NCBI GenBank assembly: GCA_002751075.1
Contig: NAOQ01000274.1
Location: forward strand, 75,102 to 95,536
Length of the DNA stretch: 20,435 nucleotides
Reading direction: 5' to 3'
Source of the DNA: Ichthyophonus hoferi
Lineage: Eukaryota > Opisthokonta > Ichthyosporea > Ichthyophonida > Ichthyophonidae
A program made the translations under genes and the position numbers. Of this stretch, positions 1 to 9,279 are shown in pieces (within the stretch, counting starts at the first letter, position 1; every line of letters starts with the position of its first letter). The notes under the pieces were generated by a model, which saw only the letters and a program-made list of their open reading frames with translations, did no database searches and was not told the origin of the DNA.

Positions 1-196
1 AAGGTACAATCGTGATTAGCGATCTTGTAAGTACCAGTTTATATATATATATATATATTTATAAACTATAAAGCTAAAGGCATTAAGCGTGCATATGAAA
101 ATATTATATATATTATTTGTATTTATATGTTCCTTATTGGTTCAGGTACATGTTCATTAATAGTATTACGGTGGGTTAAAAGTACTACATGTTTAC

Positions 197-699
197 TGAT
201 AACAATATTTATAATAAAGAGATATAGCAATCTGTGGTAGTTCTAGTGGCTTGTCCACAGGCTTTGGGGTCGCCAATTTGGTGTTGTATAATAGGACTAT
301 TTATATAAATAGATTTTAGAGATAATAAGTCGAGTCAGAAACGTTCCTGTTACCTATATTTGTATTCTTCCAGAGCCACGTATGTGTGAATAGGTTTTTT
401 AACTATTGACTTTTGTTTTCGTTATTTTTCATTTTACCACCAGTGCTAACTTTTGGTTAGCACCAATGCAGCTAGGTTTAATAACTTAAATGGGACCAAT
501 CATAAATATTCTTATTAGCTAATACAACACATGAAAGGTTACAGAGACCCATTGGGAATATCTTATACTATTTCAATAAGGTTATAATAGTGTTTTCTTA
601 TCTCAATGGCTTATTAGCTCCAATGCAAGTGCATGCAAACTATGTATCAACAGATAAATTTAAATCATGTCTTCATTCTGAGTTAACAATCCTGTAACA
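197..699 (-). repeat. 3' LTR of the copia fossil
   Basis: This matches 1513-1937 along its length. Shared words include GCAATCT near the low end, GACCAATCATAA in the middle, ATGCAAACTATGTATCAACA and a TGTAACA end. Read on the minus strand it begins TGTTACA, the usual TG start of an LTR. Clear homology starts near 226, and the boundary at 197 is a guess from the other copy's length and a TG dinucleotide. This copy is longer than its partner in the stretch around 260-385. Confidence 0.7.
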
Positions 700-821
700 T
701 TCTGCCATTGGTTTAAACGCTAGAGAGAGCCAAAAGAAAACAAAAAGCTGTTAACTTGGTAATTAAACCATACTGATGTTTTCCGGGCATAGTCCAATAT
801 ATTTTTGGCGTATGGTTCTAC

Positions 822-1150
822 TTATAAGCAAAGGAGCTTCTTGACTGATTGGAATAGTCCAGGTCCAAATGGATTGATCAGACAGTCAGCAACGTGATCT
901 GCGGATGAGACGCTTTTGACTTTAATCTCATTGTTACTTACTGTTTCTCTGATGTAATGGAATCGAAAAGCAATGTGATGTGTTTTTTTGGGAACACACA
1001 TCTTACTGCATAGTCTTACAGTGCTTGTGTTGTCTTCATACAGCAATACTCTCCCAGTGTCACAAAACCAGTCTATTCAAAGATGCTGCAATGTATTCCA
1101 TTTGCTAAATTGGAGGCTCTTGCAGTAGAGTCTTACATGGTTGGGACTCA
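822..1150 (-). mobile_element. copia RNase H remnant
   Basis: The minus strand encodes the C-terminal end of a Ty1/copia RNase H. It shows an EYIAAS-like segment near the upstream end, then a YEDNTS block. Next come HHIAFRFHYIRE (family pattern: KHIDIRYHFIRE), a DHVADCL block (family: DQVADILTKPL) and a closing basic helix. These are the standard last landmarks of copia pol. About 120 bases separate it from the adjacent LTR, as expected for this end. It is a fossil and is not expected to be active. Confidence 0.85.
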
Positions 1151-1266
1151 AAAATTAAACGGCAGTTAATCCATATTCATCATATCTGGGCTATGTATGT
1201 TTAGCAATGAATGTCCCAGGCAATTAAAAGGGCCTGAATAGCCACCAAGTTCTTTTCAAAGAACAT

Positions 1267-1512
1267 TTAAAAGATGAAGGTGTGCAAAGGAATTGATAAA
1301 AGGTGTTGCCAGTGCTGTCGAAAAACTGTTATTCCCATGAATGGGAGGAATGGAGAGAGAGGCTTGCTGTATTGTAGGGCGTTGAGTTGCTGCCTGTCCT
1401 GAAGGGCCAGAATATCATTGTCTTGTGTGTGGAAGAGCTTTTTTGAGATAGAAGCAAGCTGGTCTACAATCCTATAAAAATCTGTGTGTAGCAGAGTAGT
1501 GCAGTGGAAGCA
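1267..1512 (-). mobile_element. gag-side remnant beside the 5' LTR (unverified)
   Basis: An open minus-strand stretch begins inside the 5' LTR and runs into the element's interior. Its position just after the LTR is where a copia gag would start. The peptide (hydrophobic and His/Gln-rich, for example DFYRIVDQLASISKK) matches no motif I know, and there is no zinc knuckle. It could equally be chance open reading in the untranslated leader. Confidence 0.3.
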
Positions 1513-1937
1513 TGTTAGGCCCATAACCCTATAGCAATCTATGGTAATTCTAGTGACTTGTCCACAGGCATATGTGTGAACTGTGGGCTCCCCATGTATA
1601 TGTGAGTAGGTTCCCTGCATATGTGTGAAAAGGTCCTTTATTATTGACTTTGGCTTTCTTTTATACTTTGTTTTACCGCCAGTGCTGACTTTTGGTTAAC
1701 ACCAATATAGTTAAGTTCAATAGCTTTAAATGAGACCAATCATAACTATTCTTATTGGCTAATACAACTCATAAAAGGTCACAGAGACGCACTAGGAATA
1801 TCTTATCATATATCAATAAAGTTAGACTAGTGTTTCCTTATTTTAATGACTTACTAGCTGTAGTCTAAGGACATGCAAACTATGTATCAACAAATCAATT
1901 TAAACTACATGTTCATTCCGGGAACAATTTTGTAACA
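1513..1937 (-). repeat. 5' LTR of the copia fossil
   Basis: About 425 bases, running from TGTTAGG to TAACA on the plus strand, so the ends are complementary in the TG...CA manner of LTRs. It is homologous to 197-699. A short internal word, CATATGTGTGAA, occurs twice (near 1568 and 1618). No clear primer-binding site follows it on the minus strand. Confidence 0.7.
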
Positions 1938-2895
1938 CGTAATTACTTTGTTACCATGTAAACCCTTGTCCCCGTTGCCGTTAGTACTGTGGAATCATAA
2001 GGACCTTGAAAGTTTTAAGATTTAGCAACGTTAATCAGAAATCATAGTAAATAATTAGAGAATCTTATAATCACGATTAATTGCTAAAAATAATGGTCTC
2101 AACAAAAAGTAATAAGTACCACCCTCTTTGAAACAGTTCACTGTCCTAAACAACACTCTTATTTATGCAGTGTGATTCCACACTTACTGCTTAACCCCTT
2201 CCTCTAAACTAGGTTTTCCTCATAAAAATAAAAAATGTCATTACCTTCCTCAAAATAACTAACAGATTTCTCTCTAAAATATAATTTACTTATGATTAAA
2301 AAATTACTGGTTAATATTGCTTTCCTTGAGATTTAAATTAATTCTAAGACTGATGTTTCACCAAATACATCTCCTGATTAACTATATGTATAGTAACTTA
2401 TTAGAACTTAATAACCTCAACAATAGTACTAAACATGTATTTAAAAATTGTAAACAATAATCTTCTAATTTCTACAATACAGAATGAATATAAGCAAACA
2501 TAAACAGTAAGTCAAATGACTGAACCATGAATACAAATAAATTACAGTATTACTATGATCTCAAGTCTACCCAATCTAGATTAGGCCAATGTATAATTAA
2601 ACTATTTAGAATCATTAATGCAATTTTATATTTTTCTAAGACTAGCACATTGAGTCTGAACCAATATCCAAATTGAGCTACTTAGACTAATTTGAAAACA
2701 ATTCTTGAGCCAATACAACCCGTTCCACTTACAACCATATACTTTTCCCTCCCTCAACCACATTTAGGGCATGAGGTAACACAGTAAGGTCACACCACTG
2801 ATTAACACACACAACTTACATAGGAGAGAAGAAACAAAAAAAAATTAAAGGACACATACCAAAAGTGAAACACAATGATAGAGACCATCCCCATG
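1938..2895. other. AT-rich intergenic stretch, no gene seen
   Basis: No open frame of useful length, no family motif and no clear repeat was found in either strand. It contains short A-rich and T-rich runs only. Confidence 0.6.
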
Positions 2896-3111
2896 TCAGC
2901 TCAGATTGCATGTGCAGATGAAGATTCCTAGTGTGTTATTGCACATTTCTTGATTATCACAGTTATAGTCGTCCAGGGTAAACTCTTTCACATCCAAGAG
3001 GCCAAAATTGACATACCCAAATATTTGGCTGGGGTTCAGTTTTGTTGTTGTTTTATAATTTTTATTACAAGTTATATCATACCTTGAACTTTTAAATGTG
3101 TTGGGACCCAT
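2896..3111 (-). CDS. candidate coding segment with an EGF-like half motif
   Basis: This is a 71-residue open frame. Its C-terminal third reads DDYNC, then five residues, then CNNTLGIFICTC. The second part fits the calcium-binding EGF core C-x-N-T-x-G-x-F-x-C-x-C very well, and the DDYNC lead-in resembles the calcium-binding start. The spacing between the first two cysteines is too short for a complete EGF domain, and the last cysteine is followed almost at once by the end of the frame. A single exon of a spliced surface or secreted protein, or a decayed exon, would fit. Chance is quite possible, because no neighbouring exon was found and codon use is not distinctive. Confidence 0.22.
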   Translation of the reverse strand: MGPNTFKSSRYDITCNKNYKTTTKLNPSQIFGYVNFGLLDVKEFTLDDYNCDNQEMCNNTLGIFICTCNLS

Positions 3112-3412
3112 GACCTTGTGTAAGTAAATCCAAGATACATAAAAACCAGGACCTCTAATATCCTACAACTGCAATAGCCATAGATGAGATAGAGGCCGCA
3201 AATTGTTTTATTCAATACTAGGCTTACACTACAATTACAGCATGAATTGGTTACAACCCCTGCCTCAGAATCTATCTGAGATCTGTTTATATATTGTACT
3301 TGAGGTCAAGATAAGATAAGATAAAGATAGAGTTTATATTAGGCATGGGATCTGACCTAGATCAAATCAGAGATGGTGGAACGATTTGTAAAAACAAAAA
3401 TTGTTTATTACT
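3112..3412. other. intergenic, no gene seen
   Basis: AT-rich sequence with a short AAGATAAGATAAGATAAAGATAG tract near 3308-3331 (imperfect GATAA tandem). No coding or RNA feature is supported. Confidence 0.5.
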
Positions 3413-3649
3413 CTAAGGTAAATTATTTTTTAATTCAAACTCGGTTTGTTGGATAGCAATTGATATCTCTTCTATCGTGCTTATTTCAATTTTAATTCTT
3501 TTGGAGTCTACAGTTTCAACAGAGATAGATGTTTTTTCAATACCAGCAGTATCTGTCGTTTGTGGGATGAATGTGTGTAAATTATGAAGATATACTAGTA
3601 TATCTAGTTTTTTTTTCTTTTTAACAAGCTTTCTGTTCTTCTGGGTCAT
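3413..3649 (-). CDS. candidate small ORF or last exon, unknown
   Basis: A 78-residue frame starts with ATG and encodes a Lys-rich N-terminus (residues 2-14) followed by an Ile/Glu/Thr-rich stretch that could be helical near the end. A CTAG sits just before the ATG on the minus strand, so this could also be a terminal exon behind an AG acceptor. The stop is followed within about ten bases by AATAAA, a possible polyadenylation signal. No family is recognised. The composition is close to that of random AT-rich DNA, so confidence is low. Confidence 0.2.
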   Translation of the reverse strand: MTQKNRKLVKKKKKLDILVYLHNLHTFIPQTTDTAGIEKTSISVETVDSKRIKIEISTIEEISIAIQQTEFELKNNLP

Positions 3650-3655
3650 AATCTA

Positions 3656-4660
3656 GTCTTGTACAGAAAGATTGTTGACTTTTATCTCTAATCGGGTACC
3701 TGCTAATAGATTTTCTTTATTGATTTTGATATTTCTGGTGGGATAACCTGGTGATTGGTAGTTTTATAATCATGCATGTATTTAGAACCATAAAGAATAC
3801 CTGCACAGCTAGTTTTCTTTTATAGTTGTAACTAGAAAACTTTCAAGAGTTTCATCCAAAATATTAAGACTTACATATGTACCATATACAATTACTCATA
3901 ACTGATTGATCTAGGTCCGACTTCATTGTTTATATAATGAAGCTCCAATACTACGATGTTTCTACTGATAGAACTATATCCAATGAAATTATTAAGATAA
4001 CACCACTACTTGTTAACTTAATATCGTGTTGAAACGTTAAGACTATAATCTATGCATATTTCCATATAAACAATCTACTATATTTGCTAGCTATAATACC
4101 ATTAAGTTATTATTCTAGTTGCAGTTGATGCTATGAAATTTTAGAAACCTAGGAAATCAAGAGATCACATGATGTAATTGGTAATAATAATAAATAACAC
4201 AATTGCTTGTGATTATGATTTTCGAGAAATGCTGAGCTCAACCGTTTACTATCAATATAGATTTGATTACCGCAAATAGATCTCATCACATACCAGGAGA
4301 AACCGACGGCTCACTAATGTGACGTCACTACTAGCAACTCACTAATTTTGGTAAGTGGTAAGTAGAGTAGTGTAGTGTTTAGTGTTTGGTTAACTACGAT
4401 CTGCTAAGCAATTAATAACAATCAAGCCTTGTTGGGTGTAATTCAAGTTTGAGCATTATTAATCATGTACTAAGCATTAGCGTACTATTTGATAGTTGCT
4501 TCTAACACTTAGGTATGCTGGTATAATAAACCAATTTTACTTTAATATAGTTTATATATATACATATAGTAAAAATACATAGCAGTATGTAATATTTTAT
4601 TGTTTGTTTAGCTTGGAGAAATCTACAGCAATTCTGCCTTCAGAAAATTATTTTAGGCTA
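3656..4660. other. AT-rich intergenic stretch with one CRE-like palindrome
   Basis: No gene is seen. The only notable word is the perfect palindrome TGACGTCA at 4320-4327, in a locally less AT-rich patch (about 4290-4400). Confidence 0.5.
4320..4327. promoter_or_regulatory. CRE-like palindrome TGACGTCA
   Basis: It is an exact match to the cAMP-response element bound by CREB/ATF-type bZIP factors. No gene start was identified nearby, so function is only a possibility. Confidence 0.2.
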
Positions 4661-4763
4661 TAAGTTGATTGGCGCAGTATCATAATGTATGATGATCATT
4701 GGTCTAGACCTTGTGTGACCCGTGACAGAAATGAATTGGCGGTGGAAATGCGATCATTAATGT

Positions 4764-4950
4764 TTGTGATTAACACCAATATAGTCTGGTATGCAGGAAT
4801 TATTGTCAATCTGAACCATTACTATGTAGGTTAATGGATAATCTCTGCAGTTTTATTAATAGAAAATTATAAATAAATTGAGTATGTTTTATATTCTGTA
4901 CAAATAAATAAAGAATTATTGTAACAGACTGCACATGCTCCAACATAAGT
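4764..4950 (+). repeat. dispersed repeat, copy A
   Basis: It aligns by eye with 5515-5712 in the same orientation. Shared stretches include TTATTAATAGAA, AATAAATA, a TGGTATGCA/TGGCATACA pair and ATTGTAA followed by a TCCAA-TAAG end. Divergence is high, with several small gaps. The family is unknown; a pair of old solo LTRs or a non-autonomous element would both fit. A weak similarity upstream (GATTGGCGCAG near 4666, GATTGCGCAG near 5299) suggests the unit may extend further. Confidence 0.45.
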
Positions 4951-5514
4951 GGCTAAGATTATATAATATAATTAGTAGCACATGGCTCATAATTGCTACA
5001 GTTGGCGTTTAACTAGAAACATCGTTTCTTCTCCTCCCTCAACTTTCCTCCTAGAAGTCTAAAAATGCTATCTGTAATATAATCCCATTAACATTCATCA
5101 CAAAATCTAATTTTGATATTATACATTTATAATATTAATTTAAGTAAATTGGATTGAGAAATTTATTTGCTTTTTAGTATTGCATACCTAATCATTCATT
5201 TAATTTTAGTTGTAATTAACTATGTGAATTACCATTTACACTGCTCCAATTTGGCGAACCATTCTTTCTTAAATTATTAATCGCAAATCAATTAAACTGA
5301 TTGCGCAGATCTTTATTACCATAGATTATTTACCATTTTATATTGTTAAAACAACAAAATGTAGGGTAAGCATAATATATATTGTCTTTATTTCAAGTCG
5401 TTACCTTGATAATGAAGCATGTATGGTGGCGGACTAGAGTGTAAATAAGACTAGAAGTCCCGTCTCAGCCACACAGGCTACTTTATACTATTCTGAACAC
5501 GTGCAGGACTGAAT
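4951..5514. other. AT-rich intergenic stretch, no gene seen
   Basis: No coding or RNA feature is supported between the two repeat copies. Confidence 0.5.
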
Positions 5515-5712
5515 TCGGATTAAGCTGTACGTAATATAATATGGCATACAAGTATTAATCTCAATCAAAATACTTGCTACACAAATTGGATAGATAATTG
5601 ATACTACTTTATTAATAGAAGATAATAAATAGATAGAACGTATACTATATTTTATTATAAATAAATAAGTTAAGGAATCATTGTAATGGATTACGTACGT
5701 TCCAATAAGATA
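5515..5712 (+). repeat. dispersed repeat, copy B
   Basis: Partner of the repeat at 4764-4950, about 750 bases downstream in direct orientation and of similar length. The open frame on its minus strand has no protein-like character. Confidence 0.45.
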
Positions 5713-5828
5713 AACCAATCGAAAATGGATTCCGACGTTTTAGCTTAGATCAAATACAGACAAATATGCGATTGTAGTTTACCAAGGCATCTAATATATT
5801 TATAATAAATAATATAGAATACACAATA

Positions 5829-5886
5829 CATATATAGTATATAATATATAATATATAATAGATAATATATAATATATAGTATACAA
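5829..5886. repeat. AT-only tandem repeat
   Basis: A run of imperfect ATATAAT/ATAATAT units. It yields a low-complexity Tyr/Ile frame on the minus strand that is not a gene. Confidence 0.8.
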
Positions 5887-5932
5887 ATAATACACAATAA
5901 AAAACATCAATAAAATCCAATATACTGTTCAA

Positions 5933-6320
5933 GTATAGACCAAGAGCCTGCCGGCCCTAACAATTGATCTAATATTGGAAATAGTATTTTATGATAATAT
6001 ATATATATTAACCAATAATAGTATAAAATAATTTTAAAGATCTTTAAATATATTTAAAAATTATAAATTAAAACAATTAAAAATATATGGTTGGCTAAAA
6101 TATTTTCAAAAAATATAATTTCATGTCGATATTACGTTGGGAAACTTTCAAAATTACGATATGTAGCAGTTTTTTGTTCCTATATAATCCTTTGTACATT
6201 AGTTTTTTTAAAATAAAATTACGCACACACACATATATATATATATATATATGCATATATAACTAAAGAGTTGTACTATTATTACACACAAGTAATAATT
6301 TTAAAAATACAAACTTGAAA
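5933..6320 (+). promoter_or_regulatory. upstream region of the V-ATPase subunit E gene
   Basis: Very AT-rich, with a (CA)n-(TA)n microsatellite at 6223-6261. The ATG context is CTTGAAAATGG, with A at -3 and G at +4, a favourable eukaryotic context. No unique TATA box can be picked out among the many TA-rich words. Confidence 0.4.
6223..6261. repeat. (CA)n-(TA)n microsatellite
   Basis: A short CA run passes directly into a TA run, about 60 bases before the subunit E start codon. Confidence 0.9.
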
Positions 6321-8564
6321 ATGGCGTTTAACGATCAGGAAGTGAATAAGCAAATTCAGCACATGGTTTCATTTATTGAACAGGAGGCGGCAGAGAAAGC
6401 GAATGAGATACTAGTTAAGGCAGAGGAGGAGTTTAATATAGAGAAGGGGAGGATTGTCCAAGAAGAGAAACTGAAGGTTATGGGAATATATCAGAAGAAA
6501 GAGAAGCAGGTGGATGTCCAGAGGAAGATGTGGGTTGATAATGTTGTTTGGGGAGAGGGGGGGTGGGGGGGGTGATCGTGTTATTGCTATTACTATTATT
6601 GTTATTATTACTCGTATAATGAGGCAAGGTTTAGGATTAGGTACCCTAGATGTGAAACAGATATGGTTATGTGTTAGTTTTATATTTCTATTTATGTATG
6701 TATTCAGTAAATAAATTGTTGGAAATAGTAGCTCAGTGGGAAGTTGTTGTTGTACTTTTTGTTGTTATTGTTGTTACTGCTTGGAGTGTGGTATGGTAGT
6801 ATTGGTGTAGGTTTGGTATATAAAGGGCTATTTTCATATAGATATACATGCATAAAATGGTATACATAAATATATGCATGTTTGATTGGAATACTTATAC
6901 AGTTATATGCACTATACATCACATCACTCTCTTACCCTCATTGTTTTTCTAGTTATTTTTTTCTTTTCTATAAAACACTTATATCATATGTTTATACATA
7001 GATATTATTATACTATCACCCTGCCATCCTACCACCCTAACCTACCCTCCCATATATACAGTCTCTATTCCAATGAACTCAACAAGAATAGGTTGGAGGT
7101 ATTGCAGTGTAAGCATAATCAAGTAACTGAATTGTTAGACGAGGTAAAGAGTCTACTCTCTACGGTAACAGATGATAAGGAGAAGTACAAGAACCTACTG
7201 AGTGCTTTGATACTGGAGGTCAGTGGGTGTTTGTGTGTGTATGTGTGTATATGTGTTAGGATGGATATATGCGTAGATATATCCTTATATTTTTATATAC
7301 CTACTATATACCCTACTATAAACCTTATTATATACCTACTACTAACTCTATATCTCTACGGCTGTTATACTATATGATATACCTACTATATATCCTACTA
7401 TATACCCTACTACATATCCACTACTAACCCTAGATCTCTAGGCCTGTTATACTATGATTGAGCCCGAGCTTCTCCTTGAGGTCCGCGAGACTGACATGTC
7501 ATTAGTAGAAAGCGTTTTTGGTGACGTACAAGATAAGTACAAGACAGTTACTAAGAGGGAAGTAAAGCTTTCCTTCGCACCCGATCAACTACCAGCTAAC
7601 TCGTAAGTGTGAGTTTTGATTGGTTTATTTGATTTAGGTATATATATATATGTTTATGTATGTTTATGTGTGTTTATATATTATTAGATATTTGAATGTG
7701 TATATGCGTGTTTATATATTATAGATAATTGCGTATGTATAAGAAGGAAGTAAAGCTTACCTTTACACCCAATTAGCTGGTAGCTAACTCGTAAATATGG
7801 TTTTTGATTGCATTAGATTTATGTGCACGTGCTTGGATATATATAGGTGTGTTTGTGTATAATGGAAAATTGTAAATGTATACATATATATTATATGTTA
7901 CTGTACATAGATGTATATACTATACTACCCGGTCTATACAGACAAGCCCTGACATTTATTGCAATCTCTCCCTCTCCCTCCCTCTATATATATACGTTGG
8001 CATGTTATATTATATTATGGTAGGTGTGGTGGTGTTGTTGTAACTACTAAAGATGGTAGGACTCGTTGCGATCAAACCCTGGAGAAGCGCCTGGATACCA
8101 TCTCACAGACTGTATGTGTTGAATATACATTCTTATGCTAATCTGTATTTCATTTCTATCATAATCTGCATTTGATTCTATGCATGTTACCTTCTGATTA
8201 TCTGATCCGATATACCATCTTCTCACATCAATAGTTACATATAGGGACTGTATTTGTATTTTATTTATATTTTATTTGTATTTTGACCTATTTAAAGAAA
8301 ATTCTCATTACACTGCATTAGTAGGGGATTGCGCGTAACCAACAATTAATTAGCATTGATTAAGCACCAGCCACAGTGACGCAATCATAATTATTGATAC
8401 TACGTTATTCTTTTTTTAAAACTTTAAGTTCATTTTTCCTACCTTTTTCTATTAATTTTTGCGATTAACTTGTGTGATTAACATGTAATCCAATCAAACA
8501 GATGATCCCTCAGATCCGCATCATGCTATTCGGCCAGAGTGCCAGCCGCAAGTACTTTGAGTAA
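6321..8564 (+). CDS. VMA4: V-type proton ATPase subunit E, five exons
   Basis: Subunit E is part of the peripheral stalk of the vacuolar H+-ATPase. With subunit G it holds the V1 catalytic head against V0 while ATP hydrolysis drives protons into vacuoles and endosomes. Exons are 6321-6529, 7062-7218, 7442-7602, 8024-8111 and 8502-8564. Phases agree throughout and the product is 225 residues, against 226 in human ATP6V1E1. Exon 1 gives the N-terminal coiled coil, with [14 protein letters not shown] and [14 protein letters not shown], very close to the family. Exon 2 continues the helix ([18 protein letters not shown]). Exons 3-4 give the globular domain, including [13 protein letters not shown] and the CGGVVV strand (family AGGVVV), then [11 protein letters not shown]. 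Exon 5 ends [16 protein letters not shown]. Introns are 532, 223, 421 and 390 bases. Branch-like motifs lie upstream of the acceptors (CTAAC before exons 2 and 3, TTAAC before exon 5). The ATG at 6321 was chosen by alignment with MAL(S/N)D starts. Confidence 0.95.
6550..6572 (+). other. G-run cluster at the 5' end of intron 1
   Basis: Runs of four, seven and eight G on the coding strand begin about 20 bases after the exon 1 donor. The longer runs can be split to give four G3 tracts, so a G-quadruplex could form in DNA or pre-mRNA. It is conspicuous in such AT-rich DNA. Confidence 0.5.
7295..7458 (+). repeat. 82-base tandem duplication across the intron 2 acceptor
   Basis: Unit 1 (7295-7376) and unit 2 (7377-7458) share the CCTACTATATA start, the CTACTAAC branch-like motif, TCTCTA and CTGTTATACTAT. 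Unit 2 carries the real acceptor AG at 7440-7441 and the first 17 bases of exon 3. In unit 1 the matching position reads TCTCTACGG, so it has no acceptor AG. Each unit also holds shorter CCTACTATA-type repeats. Confidence 0.75.
7553..7811 (+). repeat. duplicated exon 3 end and donor inside intron 3
   Basis: The last 50 bases of exon 3 and its donor (7553-7622) are repeated 188 bases downstream (7741-7811). The copy keeps GGAAGTAAAGCTT, AGCTAACTC and a GTAAAT donor-like end where the exon has GTAAGT. If read in the exon frame the copy meets a TAG, so it is a decayed pseudo-exon. The following intronic sequence is weakly similar too, suggesting the original unit was about 188 bases. Confidence 0.75.
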
Positions 8565-8690
8565 ACAAGGGATATGTGATAATGCATCAATATCCATACA
8601 TGCTATAACGCGTGTGGGGCTTTACTATGCTGTTGCATTGCAGGGTGCCTAGTCCTCTACCTTTGTTTAAAGGATCGAGTCAGTTGCAAC

Positions 8691-8703
8691 AATAAACAAT
8701 AAA
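8691..8703 (+). terminator. polyadenylation signals of the subunit E gene
   Basis: Two overlapping-style AATAAA hexamers (8691-8696 and 8698-8703) lie about 130 bases after the stop codon, a normal 3' UTR distance. Confidence 0.65.
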
Positions 8704-9279
8704 TGCAATGGTTCTGTGTATGTTGGTAATGCTGTAGTCCCATATATATGTAGTCACAATTTATTTACAGTCTGACCACATAATATATCATACTATATTA
8801 TGCTGTATCATACATATCCTTGCTGTATTCTCTTATGCACAATCTGTTTATTTGTACTCCAATCACATAATATAACATATTATGTCATGCTATTGTTGCA
8901 CTCTTATATAATGTAATACCAATTTCCAATCACAATCTTAGCTAGTTTTAGTTCTTGCAGACATTTTGTAGTTTTTTATTTTTACGACTAGACTTTGATG
9001 TTATAAAATAGTCAGTCATGAGTTTCTCAATATGTCAAACTGTTGGAATATGTGTAGTATGGTACAATGATTCCTTAATCAATTAATTATTTGTATTAGA
9101 ATATAAATTATATTCTATTTATTTACTATCTGCTATTAATCAAATAGCAGAAAATATCTATCAAACCTGCATGGTAATGGCTTGAATTGAGATTAGTTTC
9201 TGTATACTATAATATATTAGTTACACAGCTTGATCTAAATTCAGTCTCATCGCATAATGTCTTTAGAATGGTAATCAGC
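8704..9279. other. AT-rich intergenic stretch, no gene seen
   Basis: It contains short imperfect repeats of a CACATAATATA word (near 8778 and 8865) and palindromic TA-rich words. An open frame begins in this stretch but becomes protein-like only after about 9280. Confidence 0.5.

Larger units (their letters stand above)
197..1937 (-). mobile_element. Ty1/copia fossil, internally deleted, with both LTRs
   Basis: Two direct repeats (about 197-699 and 1513-1937) flank about 810 bases. That interior holds the end of a copia RNase H domain read on the minus strand, next to the lower-coordinate repeat, where the pol end should sit beside the 3' LTR. The order on the minus strand is therefore 5' LTR (1513-1937), a short gag-side remnant, RNase H end, 3' LTR (197-699). 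Most of gag-pol is gone, so the copy is plainly broken. The two LTRs differ at roughly a quarter of positions by eye, which implies an old insertion. No convincing target-site duplication was found. Copia family assignment rests on the RNase H motifs. Outer boundaries are approximate, especially the low end. Confidence 0.75.

Noticed and set aside
4767-4785. Sixteen-base word TTAACACCAATATAGT shared with the copia LTR near 1695
   Set aside because: Flanking bases do not match, and one such hit is possible by chance in AT-rich DNA of this length; not enough to call an LTR fragment.
6315-6320. TTG as an upstream start for subunit E
   Set aside because: Eukaryotic initiation and family alignment both favour the ATG at 6321 in a good context; the two extra residues have no counterpart in homologues.
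6514-7377. Several open frames within introns 1 and 2 of the subunit E gene
   Set aside because: They are low-complexity Tyr/Ile/Gly reading of intron sequence; only the segment at 7062-7218 is a real exon, supported by homology and matching phases.
8327-8386. Inverted GATTGCG / CGCAATC pair in intron 4, possibly a tiny hairpin element
   Set aside because: A seven-base stem with a loop of about 46 bases is too weak to support an element or structured RNA.
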